Assembly (NCBI GenBank): GCA_007844125.1
Contig: CM017561.1
Location: 24,843,479 to 24,907,478, forward strand
Source of the DNA: Sinonovacula constricta
Taxonomy: Eukaryota > Mollusca > Bivalvia > Cardiida > Solecurtidae
Reading direction: 5' to 3'
Length of the DNA: 64,000 bases
Shown: in pieces, positions 1-12,225 of the stretch
Layout of the letters: every line of letters starts with the position of its first letter
Position numbering within the stretch: the first letter of the stretch is position 1
Program-made: the position numbers and the translations under genes
Notes under the pieces: model-generated
What the model saw: the letters and a program-made list of their open reading frames with translations, nothing else
What the model was told of the DNA's origin: nothing
Databases searched by the model: none

Positions 1-346
1 TATTACGGATGGCTGTCTTCGGTCGCCCTAAACGACTATTTGTCCGGTGTACCTGCTTTGACAGTGGCTTAGCACGATGGAGACGGGAACCATGCCCATA
101 AACTGCCATTACCGAAGTGTCTTTAAATTGTATTGTGTTGTATACCTAAAGAATTAAAATAAATGTTTGTTAATTTTAAGTTGCCTTGTCATATATGAGC
201 CGTGAACGGGGACGCGGCATGGGTGAACAAGCGTTATGTCTGCCTTTATTTCTCTAAAGTGAAAGCTGTTTAAGTAAATATAGAAGAGAGGAAGCTGTTC
301 ACCCGTGGGGCGTTGTTGTTCCTTCAGACTCGAATCTCCCAATAAT
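1..346. repeat. 346-bp direct repeat, copy 1 (LTR-like)
   Basis: This stretch recurs at 1591-1936, and I see no difference by eye. The window begins inside it, so the true left limit is unknown. It holds AATAAA at 158-163, which could be a polyadenylation signal on the plus strand. No reverse transcriptase, primer-binding site or clear TG...CA termini were found, so LTR status is only one reading; a tandem duplication with period 1590 bp is the other. The 62-codon ORF within it on the minus strand, present in both copies, is not recognisable. Confidence 0.8.
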
Positions 347-380
347 AGCGGTTAGCGCTAAAGCTAACCGCCGTTATTGG
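339..380. repeat. Inverted repeat (hairpin) at the end of direct repeat copy 1
   Basis: Arms 339-356 and 363-380 pair at 16 of 18 positions around a 6-base loop; the core arm is GCGGTTAGC / GCTAACCGC. A weaker continuation of the arms is visible on both sides. The left arm begins inside the direct repeat and the rest lies just outside it. Copy 2 at 1591-1936 has no such hairpin after it. Confidence 0.75.
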
Positions 381-1239
381 AGGTCGATTATTGCTGTACA
401 CATTTTATCGAGGTATGGTGGGTGAGAGCACCGGTGTGACTATGGCAAATTGTCTGACTGCACAGTCTATGTATGCACCGTCTTAGCTACTTCCTTTTCC
501 GTCCAGCATTTTAGAATTGCAAGCACAAATCATTTGGTCTTACGATTTTTTTGTAAATTTAGTAATTAAAAGCCCACCCACCACACCCTTGAATTAGTTA
601 TGTTTTGACAGTAATACTGTTTTTATTGTAAATTTACAAATTTAAATTAACCTTGTGTATGATGCAGAATGCGCTTGGTCCCTTTGTTTTGTTTTCTTGT
701 TTCAGTTAATTACAACTGGTTGTTTCGATTGGGAGCATCGGCGGCCAGAGGAGGAAGGAACGTCGATTAGAACTGGTTGTTTAGATTTGGGAGCATCGAC
801 GGCCAGAAGGGGGGGGGTGGGATGGTATGGTTCCCGTTTAAACTTGCAAGAGGCCAAGACATGGAATGCGGACAGAAGGCAGGACAATCCGAATATTAAT
901 GTAATTAATATAGGTTAATTCTTAGTTTTAAAAATGGGCATGAGCAACATTTGCAAATCAGCACGATTTCTGTTTCCCAGGATCAGCTGAGCAGCAGACA
1001 GCACAGTCCGAACAGAAAAGTAATTATCAATTTAGTTAATAAGTAGGTTAAAAACAGGCATTTACTATGTCAGTGTCTGCACATCTGACATAGACCTGGG
1101 ATTTCGTCATTGAGCAGCCTGGCACGATTTCTGTTTCCCAGGATTAGCCATGGTTGCAGGTGGCGGAATTTCCTTTGAAAGTTGCAACTTCATTATTTTA
1201 TAAATGTGAAGCCTGTTAAATTATATGGTTGACACCTTA
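381..1239. other. Non-coding interior between the two direct repeats, with small internal duplications
   Basis: No convincing gene. Two short duplications are visible: about 45 bp at 712-755 repeated at 760-810 (sharing 'gggagcatcg' and 'ggccaga'), and a block around 'gcacgatttctgtttccc' at about 961 and 1123. The ORF at 655-918 begins at a non-ATG codon and spans these duplications, so it is not called. Confidence 0.6.
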
Positions 1240-1575
1240 AGGGGCAAGAATTTCAGCCTATTGGGGCATATATGTTTGAGCCTATTGGGGCATACAGTTT
1301 CAGACTATTAGAGCATATAGTTTCAGCCTAGTGGGGCATACAGTTTCAGCCTAGTTGGGCCATACAGTTTCAGCCTTTTGGGGCATACAGTTTTAGCCTT
1401 TTGGGGCATGCATACAGTTTCAGCCTTTTGGGGCATACAGTTTCAGCCTTTTGGGGCATGCATACAGTTTCAGCCTTTTGGGGCATGCATACAGTTTCAG
1501 CCTTTTGGGGCATACAATTTTAGCCTTTTGGGGCATAACGAAGCGTACAGTTTCAGCCTTTTGGGGCATGCGCTT
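1240..1575. repeat. Minisatellite, about 23-bp unit, roughly 14 imperfect copies
   Basis: The core 'cagtttcagccttttgggg' followed by 'cata' recurs throughout. The left-hand units are more diverged (for example 'cctattgggg'). Some right-hand units carry an extra 'gcat' insertion. The array stops just before the second direct repeat. The 94-codon ORF across it is a translation of the repeat. Confidence 0.9.
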
Positions 1576-1590
1576 GAATATGGGGGTCTA

Positions 1591-1936
1591 TATTACGGAT
1601 GGCTGTCTTCGGTCGCCCTAAACGACTATTTGTCCGGTGTACCTGCTTTGACAGTGGCTTAGCACGATGGAGACGGGAACCATGCCCATAAACTGCCATT
1701 ACCGAAGTGTCTTTAAATTGTATTGTGTTGTATACCTAAAGAATTAAAATAAATGTTTGTTAATTTTAAGTTGCCTTGTCATATATGAGCCGTGAACGGG
1801 GACGCGGCATGGGTGAACAAGCGTTATGTCTGCCTTTATTTCTCTAAAGTGAAAGCTGTTTAAGTAAATATAGAAGAGAGGAAGCTGTTCACCCGTGGGG
1901 CGTTGTTGTTCCTTCAGACTCGAATCTCCCAATAAT
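1591..1936. repeat. 346-bp direct repeat, copy 2
   Basis: Matches 1-346 along its whole length by eye. It is preceded by 'tgggggtcta' and followed by unrelated sequence from 1937. Lack of visible divergence suggests a recent duplication or a recently inserted element with terminal direct repeats. Confidence 0.8.
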
Positions 1937-4070
1937 TGCCAAGATATGCGCTTCTTTATTCTAAACCATCTTTGTTACAGTTTAGTGTATGCACATGGCA
2001 CAACATGCCCTGTGAGCCACACTTCATAAAATTATAATTCAGTTATTGCATCATTTAAAACCGATCAGTGTATTGTTAAGGAAGGATGCATAAACATGGC
2101 GTATAATTCAGCATACATAGTGCTAAGTTGTTCATGCTTTATGTGCAGCAATCATTGCATATAAACGAAAAGCAAACATATATTTCAAATAATTGCAAAG
2201 ATAAATACATCCTCAATTTCATAAAGACAACTTAATATGTTAAAACGACGTAAGGCTTATATATATGCTCTAATGATAAAATGTTAAAAGATGAAAATAC
2301 AAATATGACCCACTGTACTCAAGCTGCTTTAATATCCATAAAAGCTTTTGTATTAAATTATTGCAGGAAGGATAGATTTTTCTAAGTGATTTTATAAATT
2401 TAACAGCAGTTAACCTCTTTATATAGTACAGCGATGATCATTCAAATTTTGATAGCACTTTTGAGAAATATCCTATGTTGATAACTGGGTACGAACCGTA
2501 TTGAGTCCAAATATTAGAATGCAGATAAACTATAATAACCTTCATATACATGTGACAGAACACTGTTCTGATAGCAGGGAATTAACATATTAAAGAACTG
2601 CGTTGACATGGTTTTATGATAACACTTAAGTACTTGATATTTTAATAATGCTGGTACACGCAGCGTCTACCAGATACTTTATGCAGGAGCTGGGCTAAAT
2701 TTCTGTCCGCTTTTAGTTCAATTACTATTGCCATCGTCGTGTAGTTCATGGGTTGAGAAAAAACATTCTTAAGTCTTCTTTGTTCTCTTTCTTGCTTTCT
2801 TTTAGATCATTTAGATTATTTATTTACATATGGGCAACATTCCTTCTTTGCGCTTATCGACTGATGTTTTTCTGCGATCACTCCAATTTCCCGTTTTAAC
2901 GTACATGTATGTGCTGCGGCCCAAGATGTTTAACCAGTATTCATTTAAATGCTTTTCTTTTAAAGATGTTAGTCAATGTCGAAGTTAGCCGTGCTGTGCT
3001 TCATTTGAGTCGGTCCATGACTCTTTACATAATTATTATTCATACATCACGTGATTGGTTTTTTCGATTTTCCGATCAAAAACCGGAACAAATCGGAGGC
3101 GGTAGTAAAAAAAAAATATAAAAATCCTACTTAAATTCGAAACAGGTGTTGTATCGGTCAAATATCCACCCACCCCAATGCCATCGTGTGTCCATATTAT
3201 CCAGAAATCTAAGTTTAGGGTCCCTTTAACCGATGATGGTCTTATTTTCACGATTCTTTTACTTTGAAACGGTCGGCACTGCAACCATAAATAACTTCTT
3301 AGTCTCTGGTATGGATACCCGTGTTTTTATACCCTTTGAAAGGCATCTTCTCGAAATCTCAAAAAGCCATGTTCAGGCGTCTTTGACGGCTTAAATCTTT
3401 CAAACTCGTATACATATAATCTTTATAGCTAGTTATGGTCTTTTTGCGTGGCAAAGTCTTTCTTACTGTTTATAATCTTAAACATTCTGTGTTTTTGCCA
3501 CTCCAAATATGAAATCTTTAAATTTAAGGTCAGTTTATTTAGTTAACTGCATTGAATCTAATAACATGAAAACTGATTTTGATTCCCCATTCAAAGATTA
3601 TATTTAGTATAAAAATAGTCCACGAGCAATTAACATTTATGTTTTCTACCCTCTTCACCAACCAAATGAAATATGTATACATATTTTACAAACGTAGTCG
3701 ATCTTAAGTCTTTTAATACATCATGTTTTCTCTTTCAAAAACCTGACTATATAAAATATCTTAACTTGAACCGATATACAAATACGTATGTTCGTTCCAC
3801 TATTTAGAGATATTGAAGATATTGCTCAAAAAACAAAATTTAATATTAACAAAATTGCGAACGCAAGGAAAGTTAAATAAGAATTGAGAAAATATAGCAT
3901 TTTTAAATATTTTTATTTAGCGCATATTGAATAGATATGTAAAAATATCATATAAAAATATTATCATGATCATGAATAAATACAGAAAAGAATCGATTAA
4001 ATGAAACAAAACCGCTGTGACGTTGCAAGCGCACCATTTTTTCCAGTTTGACCATTCATACTACATCATA
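1937..4070. other. AT-rich sequence without a recognised gene
   Basis: Only short ORFs without family resemblance are present. No repeat shared with the rest of the window was recognised, and no RNA gene was seen. Confidence 0.5.
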
Positions 4071-5009
4071 AATCAAATTAAATAATCATGTTTGCGTGTA
4101 AAAACCTCGAACTGTGGTATTTATGCACTTCAATATTTAAACTTGTATGAATTTAGGGTAATTTAGGGTACTGATATTAACCTAGCTATAATGTTCGGAC
4201 AAATAAATGGGCCAATTACGTCTTTTTTTTATTACATCTATTATTAAATAACTATACATATTGTTTGCCGAACTAACTGTTCTGCTCGACTCTATCCCAT
4301 TTACAGAGAAAATACTTTGTTACAGCAGGGCCAATAGATATATCCGCCTATATGAAGAAAGTACAAATACGTAAATTTCGCGATTTGATGCCGACGCAAC
4401 ATGGTCAATACGGAAAAGTACGGAAATTAAACCATTTGCATGACTGAAAAAATAACTATGGCATTAACAGCAAACTCTCCATTTCCCACACTTTTACGTT
4501 ACTTTTACCGAAGTTTATTCAAATAACGATGGTAACATCAACGTTCCAATGCCTTGAAGTTAATTAATGAAATCGTTACCAATTGATCTCGTTTTTTGCC
4601 CTGGTACAGAAGAATTTCCTGGGCCATTATGTATTAATCCAAATATGATTAAGTCAACAAATCGTACTGTTTGTGCTGCACTTTCTGCCCAGTTTGTATC
4701 ATATTCATAATGACGATACTGTATTATTTTGTTAACAATTTTCTAAAGTGCCAACAAAAGAGAAACAAAAGAGCCAATGTGCAAAAGAGGCGATTCGATT
4801 AGCTGAGAGAACAGGGTCAATACAAAGAATTCGAGCCAATATTTAAGAAAAGGGCTTGTATGGGAAAAGGGTAAAATAACACTGACGTTAATATCGCGGC
4901 CCTCATTGTGACATCACTCTAAAGCTTTTTGACTCAAGTCATAAGGTTAACGATAAATAAATTAAATAATAATTATTAATTAATAACCACTGTCATATTA
5001 TTAATGTTC

Positions 5010-5056
5010 ATTCTGGTCTTGTTGCAATGCTCATAGGACTTTGTCATATATTCTAA
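5010..5056 (+). repeat. R1 repeat fragment
   Basis: Carries only the terminal R1 motif 'gcaatgctcataggacttt' followed by 'gtcatatattct'. The rest of the element is missing. Confidence 0.6.
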
Positions 5057-6419
5057 TTATTGCTTAGTCAAGAAAACAAAAACCGCAAAGATTCCATCAC
5101 TTAATTATTCATTGAATTTGCAATCGATCATATGTGTAACGAAGTAAATATGTACTATATTCACACGTTATATGATTCAAGTTGTACAAAATTTAGCACA
5201 ATTAGTCTATATGCTCATAGTCTTTGGACGTGCTGAATTTCAAAATCTAAAACGTTTTTTGATACCGCTTGGATGTTATTATTTTCTAGACTAATCAGAA
5301 ATACTTTATCAGAATAAAACTGTATTGCCAACATAATATAAATCTATCACATATGATGGGTGTATAACCATAAGTGCAACTTTAAATTCAGCTTTAGCAA
5401 CTAACATGTGTTTCTGCAATAAGAGATGTAATCTAACCCTGGATATGTCTGAGGAAGATTGTGGAGGAAGGAATGTGTACTTTTATTAAGACGTGTCAGG
5501 AACACTTACAACATTTTTACAAAAAATATATCTTGTCTACGAGCATTAAGGAGGTTGGGGTATTTCTGGTTAATACAGTTAATGTGTCAGTTTGACAATA
5601 TCCTAAAAATAAAGTAACACTTAAATACAAATTCAATGAATCGCACCTATCTTATCACTATCACGATATTCTTAAGTAAAATGAATTTAAGTCCAATAAT
5701 TTCGAAAGAATTTTGTTACATTTGTTAGAATGCCAATGTTTATGTCTATAAAACAACCACTTGAATCCAATGGATAATAGATTAAAGATTTTATTGCCGT
5801 TGTTATATGCCTTTAAGTTTTATAATAGAGTTTGATTTAAGATTGCATACTTTAAAAGACATATTATCCATGTTAAAATATACCATTTTGCGTGACAATA
5901 TAAGGCATTATTTGAAGCAACAAAACATTTTCAAGTTACGTAAGTGATTGTAACAAGTTTAAAGCCATACAACGTTAATTTAATAGCATTTTTCGATAAA
6001 TTGCACATGTCGAGTAACAGCACAAAATGGAGATTTTGTTTATGGCGTTGTCAAGACCGATTGCTGTAATTTACCTTCCAAATCTAAATGAACGCGTCAA
6101 GAAATATTATGGTTTCTCAATAAATTAGGTAAATTGTCATAAAAAACAACTTGTAATATAATCGACTTCTACACATTCGTATTTTACTGTAGTATTCACT
6201 TTTCAGACAATAAAACTTCCTAAATCCGCATGTGAGGATGTCAAAGTTACTTTTTATTTATGTAGATCGTTTATTAATTTGTTTCCTTTTATTGTACAAG
6301 CGAACACGATGTACATGTAATTATATCCTGGTGTTTAACTCAGTTTTCTTTCTTTGTAAAATAAATTCATTTGTTAAAAAACACTATGACACTACTGTTA
6401 AAGCTCATTCGATGTAGAG

Positions 6420-6545
6420 CAGAAAATCAATTGTTCTTACTTTTACATTTCGCTTGCATGTAGGTTCCTTTGTCTGGTCCCTCTTCAAATGTTTGTAGAA
6501 GTTGCAATGTTCATAGGACTTTGTCATATATATTCTTATTGTAAT
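6420..6545 (+). repeat. R1 dispersed repeat, partial
   Basis: Contains the R1 half running from 'ttcttacttttacattt' to 'cataggactttgtcatata'. The same partial copy lies at 14630-14745 in segmental copy B, so this insertion predates the A/B duplication. Confidence 0.75.
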
Positions 6546-6720
6546 GTGGCTGTAAAAAGATGGCACGATATAACAGATGTACATATGTCTGAAGGCGATG
6601 TAAACAAAATCGATTAACCAAAACAAAATATAGATCATTTGACAGGTATATTACGTTGTAACATTATCATTATAACAGTCATAATAATATACAAATTATG
6701 ATCCTCTCTCTCGCACCTGT

Positions 6721-6786
6721 GCATGTGTGTGTTTTGTGTTAGTGTTGTGTGTGTGCGCGCGCCCTGTGTGTGCGTGTGTGTGTGTT
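6721..6786. repeat. Interrupted (TG)n microsatellite
   Basis: TG-rich tract with GC interruptions. The counterpart in segmental copy B is at 14941-14989 and is shorter. Confidence 0.85.
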
Positions 6787-7104
6787 ATCTTATTTGACTA
6801 CATTTTATCTTTTGTTGCGTGCTGTTTTTACTTTCTATCGTGTGTCTTCTTGCTGGCATTTTCCATTTATATTATATTGATATAAAGTTTACATGCAATT
6901 TATTTATCATTCTTGCGAAGATTATGGGCATAGACTATTCATAAATAATAATTTTAATGTTGCTAAATAATAAGAACGATACCTTTCACTGCGATGTTAA
7001 ATTTCCTTCCAACATCAAATTCACAACAAAATCAATAAAAGTTATGATTTTTAAGAGCGCTGAATTATCGGACTAGACATTGTGGCTGTTATTATGGTAA
7101 CGAC

Positions 7105-7377
7105 TTGTTAAGTTTGCGTGCTGCCGTAAATTATTACAGCCAACTGCAGACGGTAATGTCGAGATTTATATATACAGATGAGAAGATCCGGAAGATCTGG
7201 GGTCTACAAGGAGGCGTCATCAACATTTCATCTGCAACCATTGCGAACGCTTATATCCGGTCTGCATTCATTTTAGTTTTATGTCTATCTTTTGTATATT
7301 ATCGATTCATCATTATATTTCTTATTGTCAATTACGCACCTTTTTTAATCTTAGGTCTGTGTATGTCTGTTTATTAA
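7105..7377 (+). other. Duplicated open frame of 90 codons (copy A), probably not coding
   Basis: The frame stays open over the same 90 codons at 15309-15581 in copy B. The first ATG is at codon 18 ('MSRF'); the frame otherwise opens on TTG. A comparison by eye of about 46 codons after that ATG shows more replacement than silent differences (about 8 against 3), including Q/P and F/S. That is close to what unconstrained sequence would give. The second half is hydrophobic because it is AT-rich. No family resemblance. Confidence 0.3.
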
Positions 7378-7521
7378 GTAAATAATTTTCACAGATGGCT
7401 GTGCGATTTGTCTTATACTGTTTTAGCATTACTAACTTCCACCAAAGTTCGATGCTTTCCAAAAGGTTGTAATATACCATAAAAAGAGCCCCTGTTATAT
7501 CAGGCTTCATTTTACTAATTA

Positions 7522-7568
7522 CCTGGAGCCGACGCTCTACCGATTGCGCTTCGAGGTCCGGTGCTTTT
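7522..7568 (-). repeat. tRNA-derived fragment (A-box region)
   Basis: Read on the minus strand, this contains 'gcgcaatcggtagagcg', a good match to the D-arm/A-box part of a tRNA. No matching B box or complete cloverleaf follows, so it is more likely a SINE fragment than a tRNA gene. It sits at a point where copies A and B diverge. Confidence 0.35.
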
Positions 7569-8939
7569 TATGTGTCACTCATAGTGGTAGCATAAGCATG
7601 CTTTTAATGTACGTAGTCTGCCAGCGATTCCATGGCCTCCAATACAAATCCAACGACAATGTAAATCGCTTGCTTTTAAGATAATACCTACTAAGCTTCA
7701 TTCGTCTACCAGGACTTAACTAAATGTTGTTATCTATCGATAAATCCAGCTTTTGATAGTCACGTGTATGTCATGTGCCATGTATTAGACACGCCAAAAT
7801 TGAAAATGCGTCTTGTCCCCTTGATGAAGTTTGCTAAAATAAGAATGGACAGACATTTTCCTGAACGCAACATACAACATTGTAATGTCTGAGAAGAGAT
7901 TACACAGAATCGATAGAAGCATTTTTATACTCTATCTCTTTTTGGGCAAAGTCATGCTGTCGATTTGTACCACGTGATCATTCTGTACATATACAATGCA
8001 CTTTGATAGTAATGTAAGCATCTCGAACACGAAAAATGATATTAACAAAAGAACGTGCGTTATATTTTAATATCTCATACAAAACCAATATCTATTCTAT
8101 TCTAACATATATATATAAATATAAAAAATGATTCATATAAGTATATTTATTTACGCTGTACTTTTTGTACGAATATTCACCACTTGTTTGTATTATTTAT
8201 TTGCTTATTAAATGATTTAATTTCAAAACCTTCTGACATCACCTTGTGGGACTGCCTAGACAGATCGCAGGTATTATGTAATAAGATTAGTGCTGCTTGA
8301 AATGCTTGCACAGAGCTGCGAGTTGATTATGTTTGTTGACCAAGATTGATCAGGACCTGTTAATAAAACCAAAGCGAGCCTTTCTTAACTTGTCTATTCT
8401 AAAATATAAAAAACTATTTTGTTAAAAATAATTATACATAAATATAATTCAACATGTTCATTCTTTTTTAAATAGAAAAAAAAAATAAAGAAGAAAACAG
8501 AGACTTCCCTTTTCGTGAATCGAATTAAAATGTGTCCATTTGTTTTTATCTTTGTTCATGTCATCTACGCCATATTTATGATGAATTACTGTAAATTTTA
8601 CCTCCATTCCTTAAATCATCAAAGTCCTTAAACCTATTTTACCTATTAACTTTATTTACTAACTGTAAATCCTTTGACGCGTTATTGAGCCGCGGTAAAA
8701 TAGCCGCTATTACTCACTTAGGTATTTTGTATACAATCGAAAGACACGGTTTTAACCAGTGAAGGATATAAACTTGTGCTTTATAATTAGGAGTTATATT
8801 GGTAGCAATGATAACATGCATCCATTTCTTTTTTCACGTATGTATGTATCCAAGGACATCAGATCTTCTAATCTCGGCCTTAAACGACTTTAATATCAGG
8901 TTGTTTCAGTGAAACAAACCAAACTAGAACTTACTTTCC

Positions 8940-9035
8940 ACTTGGCTTGTATGTGAAATACCTTTGTCATGTGCCATTTCATAGTTTTGTATATGTTGCA
9001 ATGCTCATAGGACTTTGTCATCTATTCTTATTAAA
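8940..9035 (+). repeat. R1 dispersed repeat, partial
   Basis: Contains 'ggcttgtatgtgaaatacc' through 'cataggactttgtcat'. It lies within the 8707-9268 stretch that is absent from segmental copy B. Confidence 0.7.
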
Positions 9036-11439
9036 AAAGAAAATAGGCATTCGAGAGAACAGACGGTCCAACAATCGCTCCATATTACACACGGTAAGTA
9101 TTATCAAGCTGTCAATGGAGGGTTGTTCTGGCTGTTGATCGTTAGCACATGATAAGATTCAACATTTCAAATGGCCATAAAACTCACAGCACAGGTAATG
9201 AGTAAAAGTCAAACCGTGAGTTATCTAAAAATCTCAATTGGAATATATTTACATGAAGAAATAATGTAATGTGTACGCTATTATTCACTCTGATAAGTGC
9301 GTTATGCATACGCTAAATAACATGCGCTATGGTTGTGTACAGAGCTAGTGCATACATCGGCTGATAAATTAGGAAGTGTTTTGCTTTCGCCACGTCGCCG
9401 TCATTCACTGAAAATATTGTCCATAATAAATCATCATAAATTTAATAGTTCTGATTTTATTTTAAATTTATTTAGTGCAATTTATTTGTTCAACGGAATA
9501 AGACTTTTTCTCAATTAGGCAATATGCTAACATTGTTTGAATGTATTGATTTCAATTACCGGCAGTGTTCTATTTTATTTTCATATGTAAATTTTCAATT
9601 ACACAAATGCATTTTCTTTTCAAATCTAGCATGTAGATAATTGTTGTACTGCAATCGAAAATGAGTTAGGATATGTATTAAAGAAGTTAAATTGAAGACA
9701 GCCATGAGCAGCTATAGCAAAGAAAGGTTGCGTACACAAAATGTATTTTAAAACGTATGGATTCACATCCAGTTTTCCCTTCTCCTCTATTTCACAAAGC
9801 AGACAAAACAGGATTTAGTTTAAAGAATCACTTTAAGTTCAACTTTGGGTCCTAAATTTTGACCGTTAAAAGTAGTCTGAGTCCGTCTGAGAAGAGCTCT
9901 TACATTACATTATGTAGTAAACAATTGGAAATTCACTTTTCAAATCAACTCACTAATTATAAATAAGTCTTATATGATCTTTGTTGTGAAAAAAAAATCA
10001 CATTTATTATAGTTTTTTTTTTTCGTGTAATGTGACGAAGTCTTACAGTTAAAATTGTGTTTTGCGACATTCAATATAGCTGTAGGAGTGGGATTAATAA
10101 GACATAACCTCTACTGGCCGCTATAACGCATAGCAGGTCTTGATATCCAAAATATTTTTTTTATCATATAAATAGCATTATATTATTATACAAGGTATAG
10201 ATATTTCAAATCTAAAAAGATTAAGGTATTAAAGCCATGACTTAAAATTGCAAAAGTTAAAACTTAAGCGACCTCAAATTGATACTTTAATGAACCCAAT
10301 CAAATGAAACTCCTGAACACATAATTGTCAGTTTTGCGGTCCGAGCCCCTCATCAGTGCTAATGCTGCTTGTCATTTATCATACCTTGTCTGCCACTACT
10401 GAAACATTTTCCTCTTCTCTTAACATCAACTACAATTAAAATTTCTAAATAAGACTTCCCTATGGGTCATCTTAAAATTTAACAACTCTTGGTTCTTAGC
10501 TCAAATTAGGATCTGATATGCAAATCGGCTTGATTTTCTAGTTATTTAATTCCAAGGTCAGGCTCGTTGTGCACTTTTTCAGAGATGTCCTCACGATGGA
10601 TAAGACAAATGTCGGGAGGCAGTTATAACAGGTTCCCCTGTGTCGTCTCGGGGAAGCTTATGCATCACAGAATCATGTCGAGCCGTCGGGATGCATCTGC
10701 TTTATCCAGTTTCTCACTGAATATATGTCTTTATTCTGTAGTGACACCGAGATAAACAGCTTCCCGTTACTGTTAGAAATTAAATCCTTAACAAACTTGT
10801 ATGTGGAAACGTCACTTTACTAATGGAAGAGGTTATTGACTTTTTCGTTTGGCATATTCAAGAAGCTTGTCAAACGGTATCCCGAACGTTAAAGCATCAA
10901 AACAGATGTGAATAAATGCCTTCTTCTAAAAGCAGTTTTGCAAAGATTTTACTTATGTTCTACTAAAGGTACTAAGGCGTGCGAAACATTCAGTGAACTT
11001 TTGTGATACTCTGTATGAAATTAGAAAAAACAATTTAAATATGTAAAAGTTTTATCGTACATGTTAAAATTATGGTCTAACACGTAAGTTAATATTCAAT
11101 AATTTACAAATGTTTTTTTAATAAGCAAATGGTAAAACTTTGTCAAGATTGGTTAAACCACAGGAACGTTTATGGAGGAGACGTAAAGGTCTAAATTTAT
11201 CAAAATGAATTGACAATAAAATTCGCATAGTTCAATTTTAGCTTTAGATTTATGAACCATTTATCTAAGCAAGAATCTATCTCAGTATAACAACTAATCG
11301 CATGTTCAGCAGTCGTAAGATTGGGACTTTTTTATTATATTTTATTTATTTTATCACACAGCTGTGCAGAGTTTGCCTTAAAACAAATAACAAATACACA
11401 TTAAATAAAATTTATCAACAATATAGAAAGCCAACAGCA

Positions 11440-11630
11440 TTTATCCATATTGCCAACTGACCGTTCCAATGTAACTATTAGGTTTGCTCTTTTTGTTAAA
11501 TGACTCATCACAGATTTGTTTTTCACTTTTACATTTGGTTTGCATGTGAATACCTTTGTCCTGTGCCTTTTCAAATTTTGGTATATGATGAAATGCTCAT
11601 AGGACTTTGTCATATATTTATATTGATGAT
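11440..11630 (+). repeat. R1 dispersed repeat
   Basis: Runs from 'tgccaactgaccgttcc' to 'cataggactttgtcatata'. The counterpart in segmental copy B is at 20150-20325. Confidence 0.85.
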
Positions 11631-11740
11631 TACAACAAATTTATTTGTGCAGTGTGACAGTCGTAAAAAATCCCCGTGCATATAATCTATGTCTTTAATT
11701 CATCCTATAACGATTTTTACGTGTATTTTTATTTGATAGA

Positions 11741-12225
11741 CGTGCGGACGATAACACAATTTTATATGAAAGCTCCGTCTTACAGAAGATCAATGTGCTG
11801 CCAGCAGTTTTAATTTGATAACACGGTTTTCTTGAAACCGGAAAATCCGGATATATATAAATGTCTTTATATAGGGTACAATAACACATGACTTATAGTT
11901 AGGATTTATTAATAGAATGCGACGATAAAGTCAGTCTACTAAGCGTCACATTTGATTTTGTATAAAATAAAAAGCTGTATTCAATTTTGCCAAAATGGGA
12001 TCATAACAACTTGTCATATTTTTCTAATATTGCAATGAAAATAATTCTAAAAGTCTAGCAGAATAAGGCATATTTAATATATACTGTTCGTCCGTTTCGT
12101 CTTATAGCAGCTATTGTCAAGTAACATGACTTTTTTAGTGAAGCTAACGCAATGGTTATAGAGAAAAAACAAAACAGGACCTTTCTACTTATAGATAATT
12201 CTTAAAAGAATACTTTCGTTTTTAG
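11741..12225. other. Spacer between segmental copies A and B
   Basis: AT-rich sequence without a clear match elsewhere in the window and without a gene. It may contain the duplication breakpoint. Confidence 0.4.

Larger units (their letters stand above)
4071..11740. repeat. Segmental duplication, copy A
   Basis: Copy A aligns in the same order and orientation with copy B at 12226-20440. Anchors include 'tttgcgtgtaaaaa' at 4090/12246, the TG-rich tract at 6721/14941, 'cagctaaac'-free but well conserved ORF block 7105/15309, 'gtatgtggaaacgtcacttta' region near 10820/18225, and an R1 repeat near 11440/20150. Indels separate the copies, notably extra sequence in A near 8707-9268 and 9900-9990. 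No protein-coding gene can be supported inside it. Confidence 0.8.

Noticed and set aside
1..1936. LTR retrotransposon
   Set aside because: No gag/pol coding, no convincing primer-binding site or polypurine tract, no TG...CA ends, and the outer left flank is not in the window.
7105..7377. 90-codon ORF conserved in A and B as a possible gene
   Set aside because: No ATG at the start, replacement differences outnumber silent ones, and neighbouring non-coding DNA is equally conserved.
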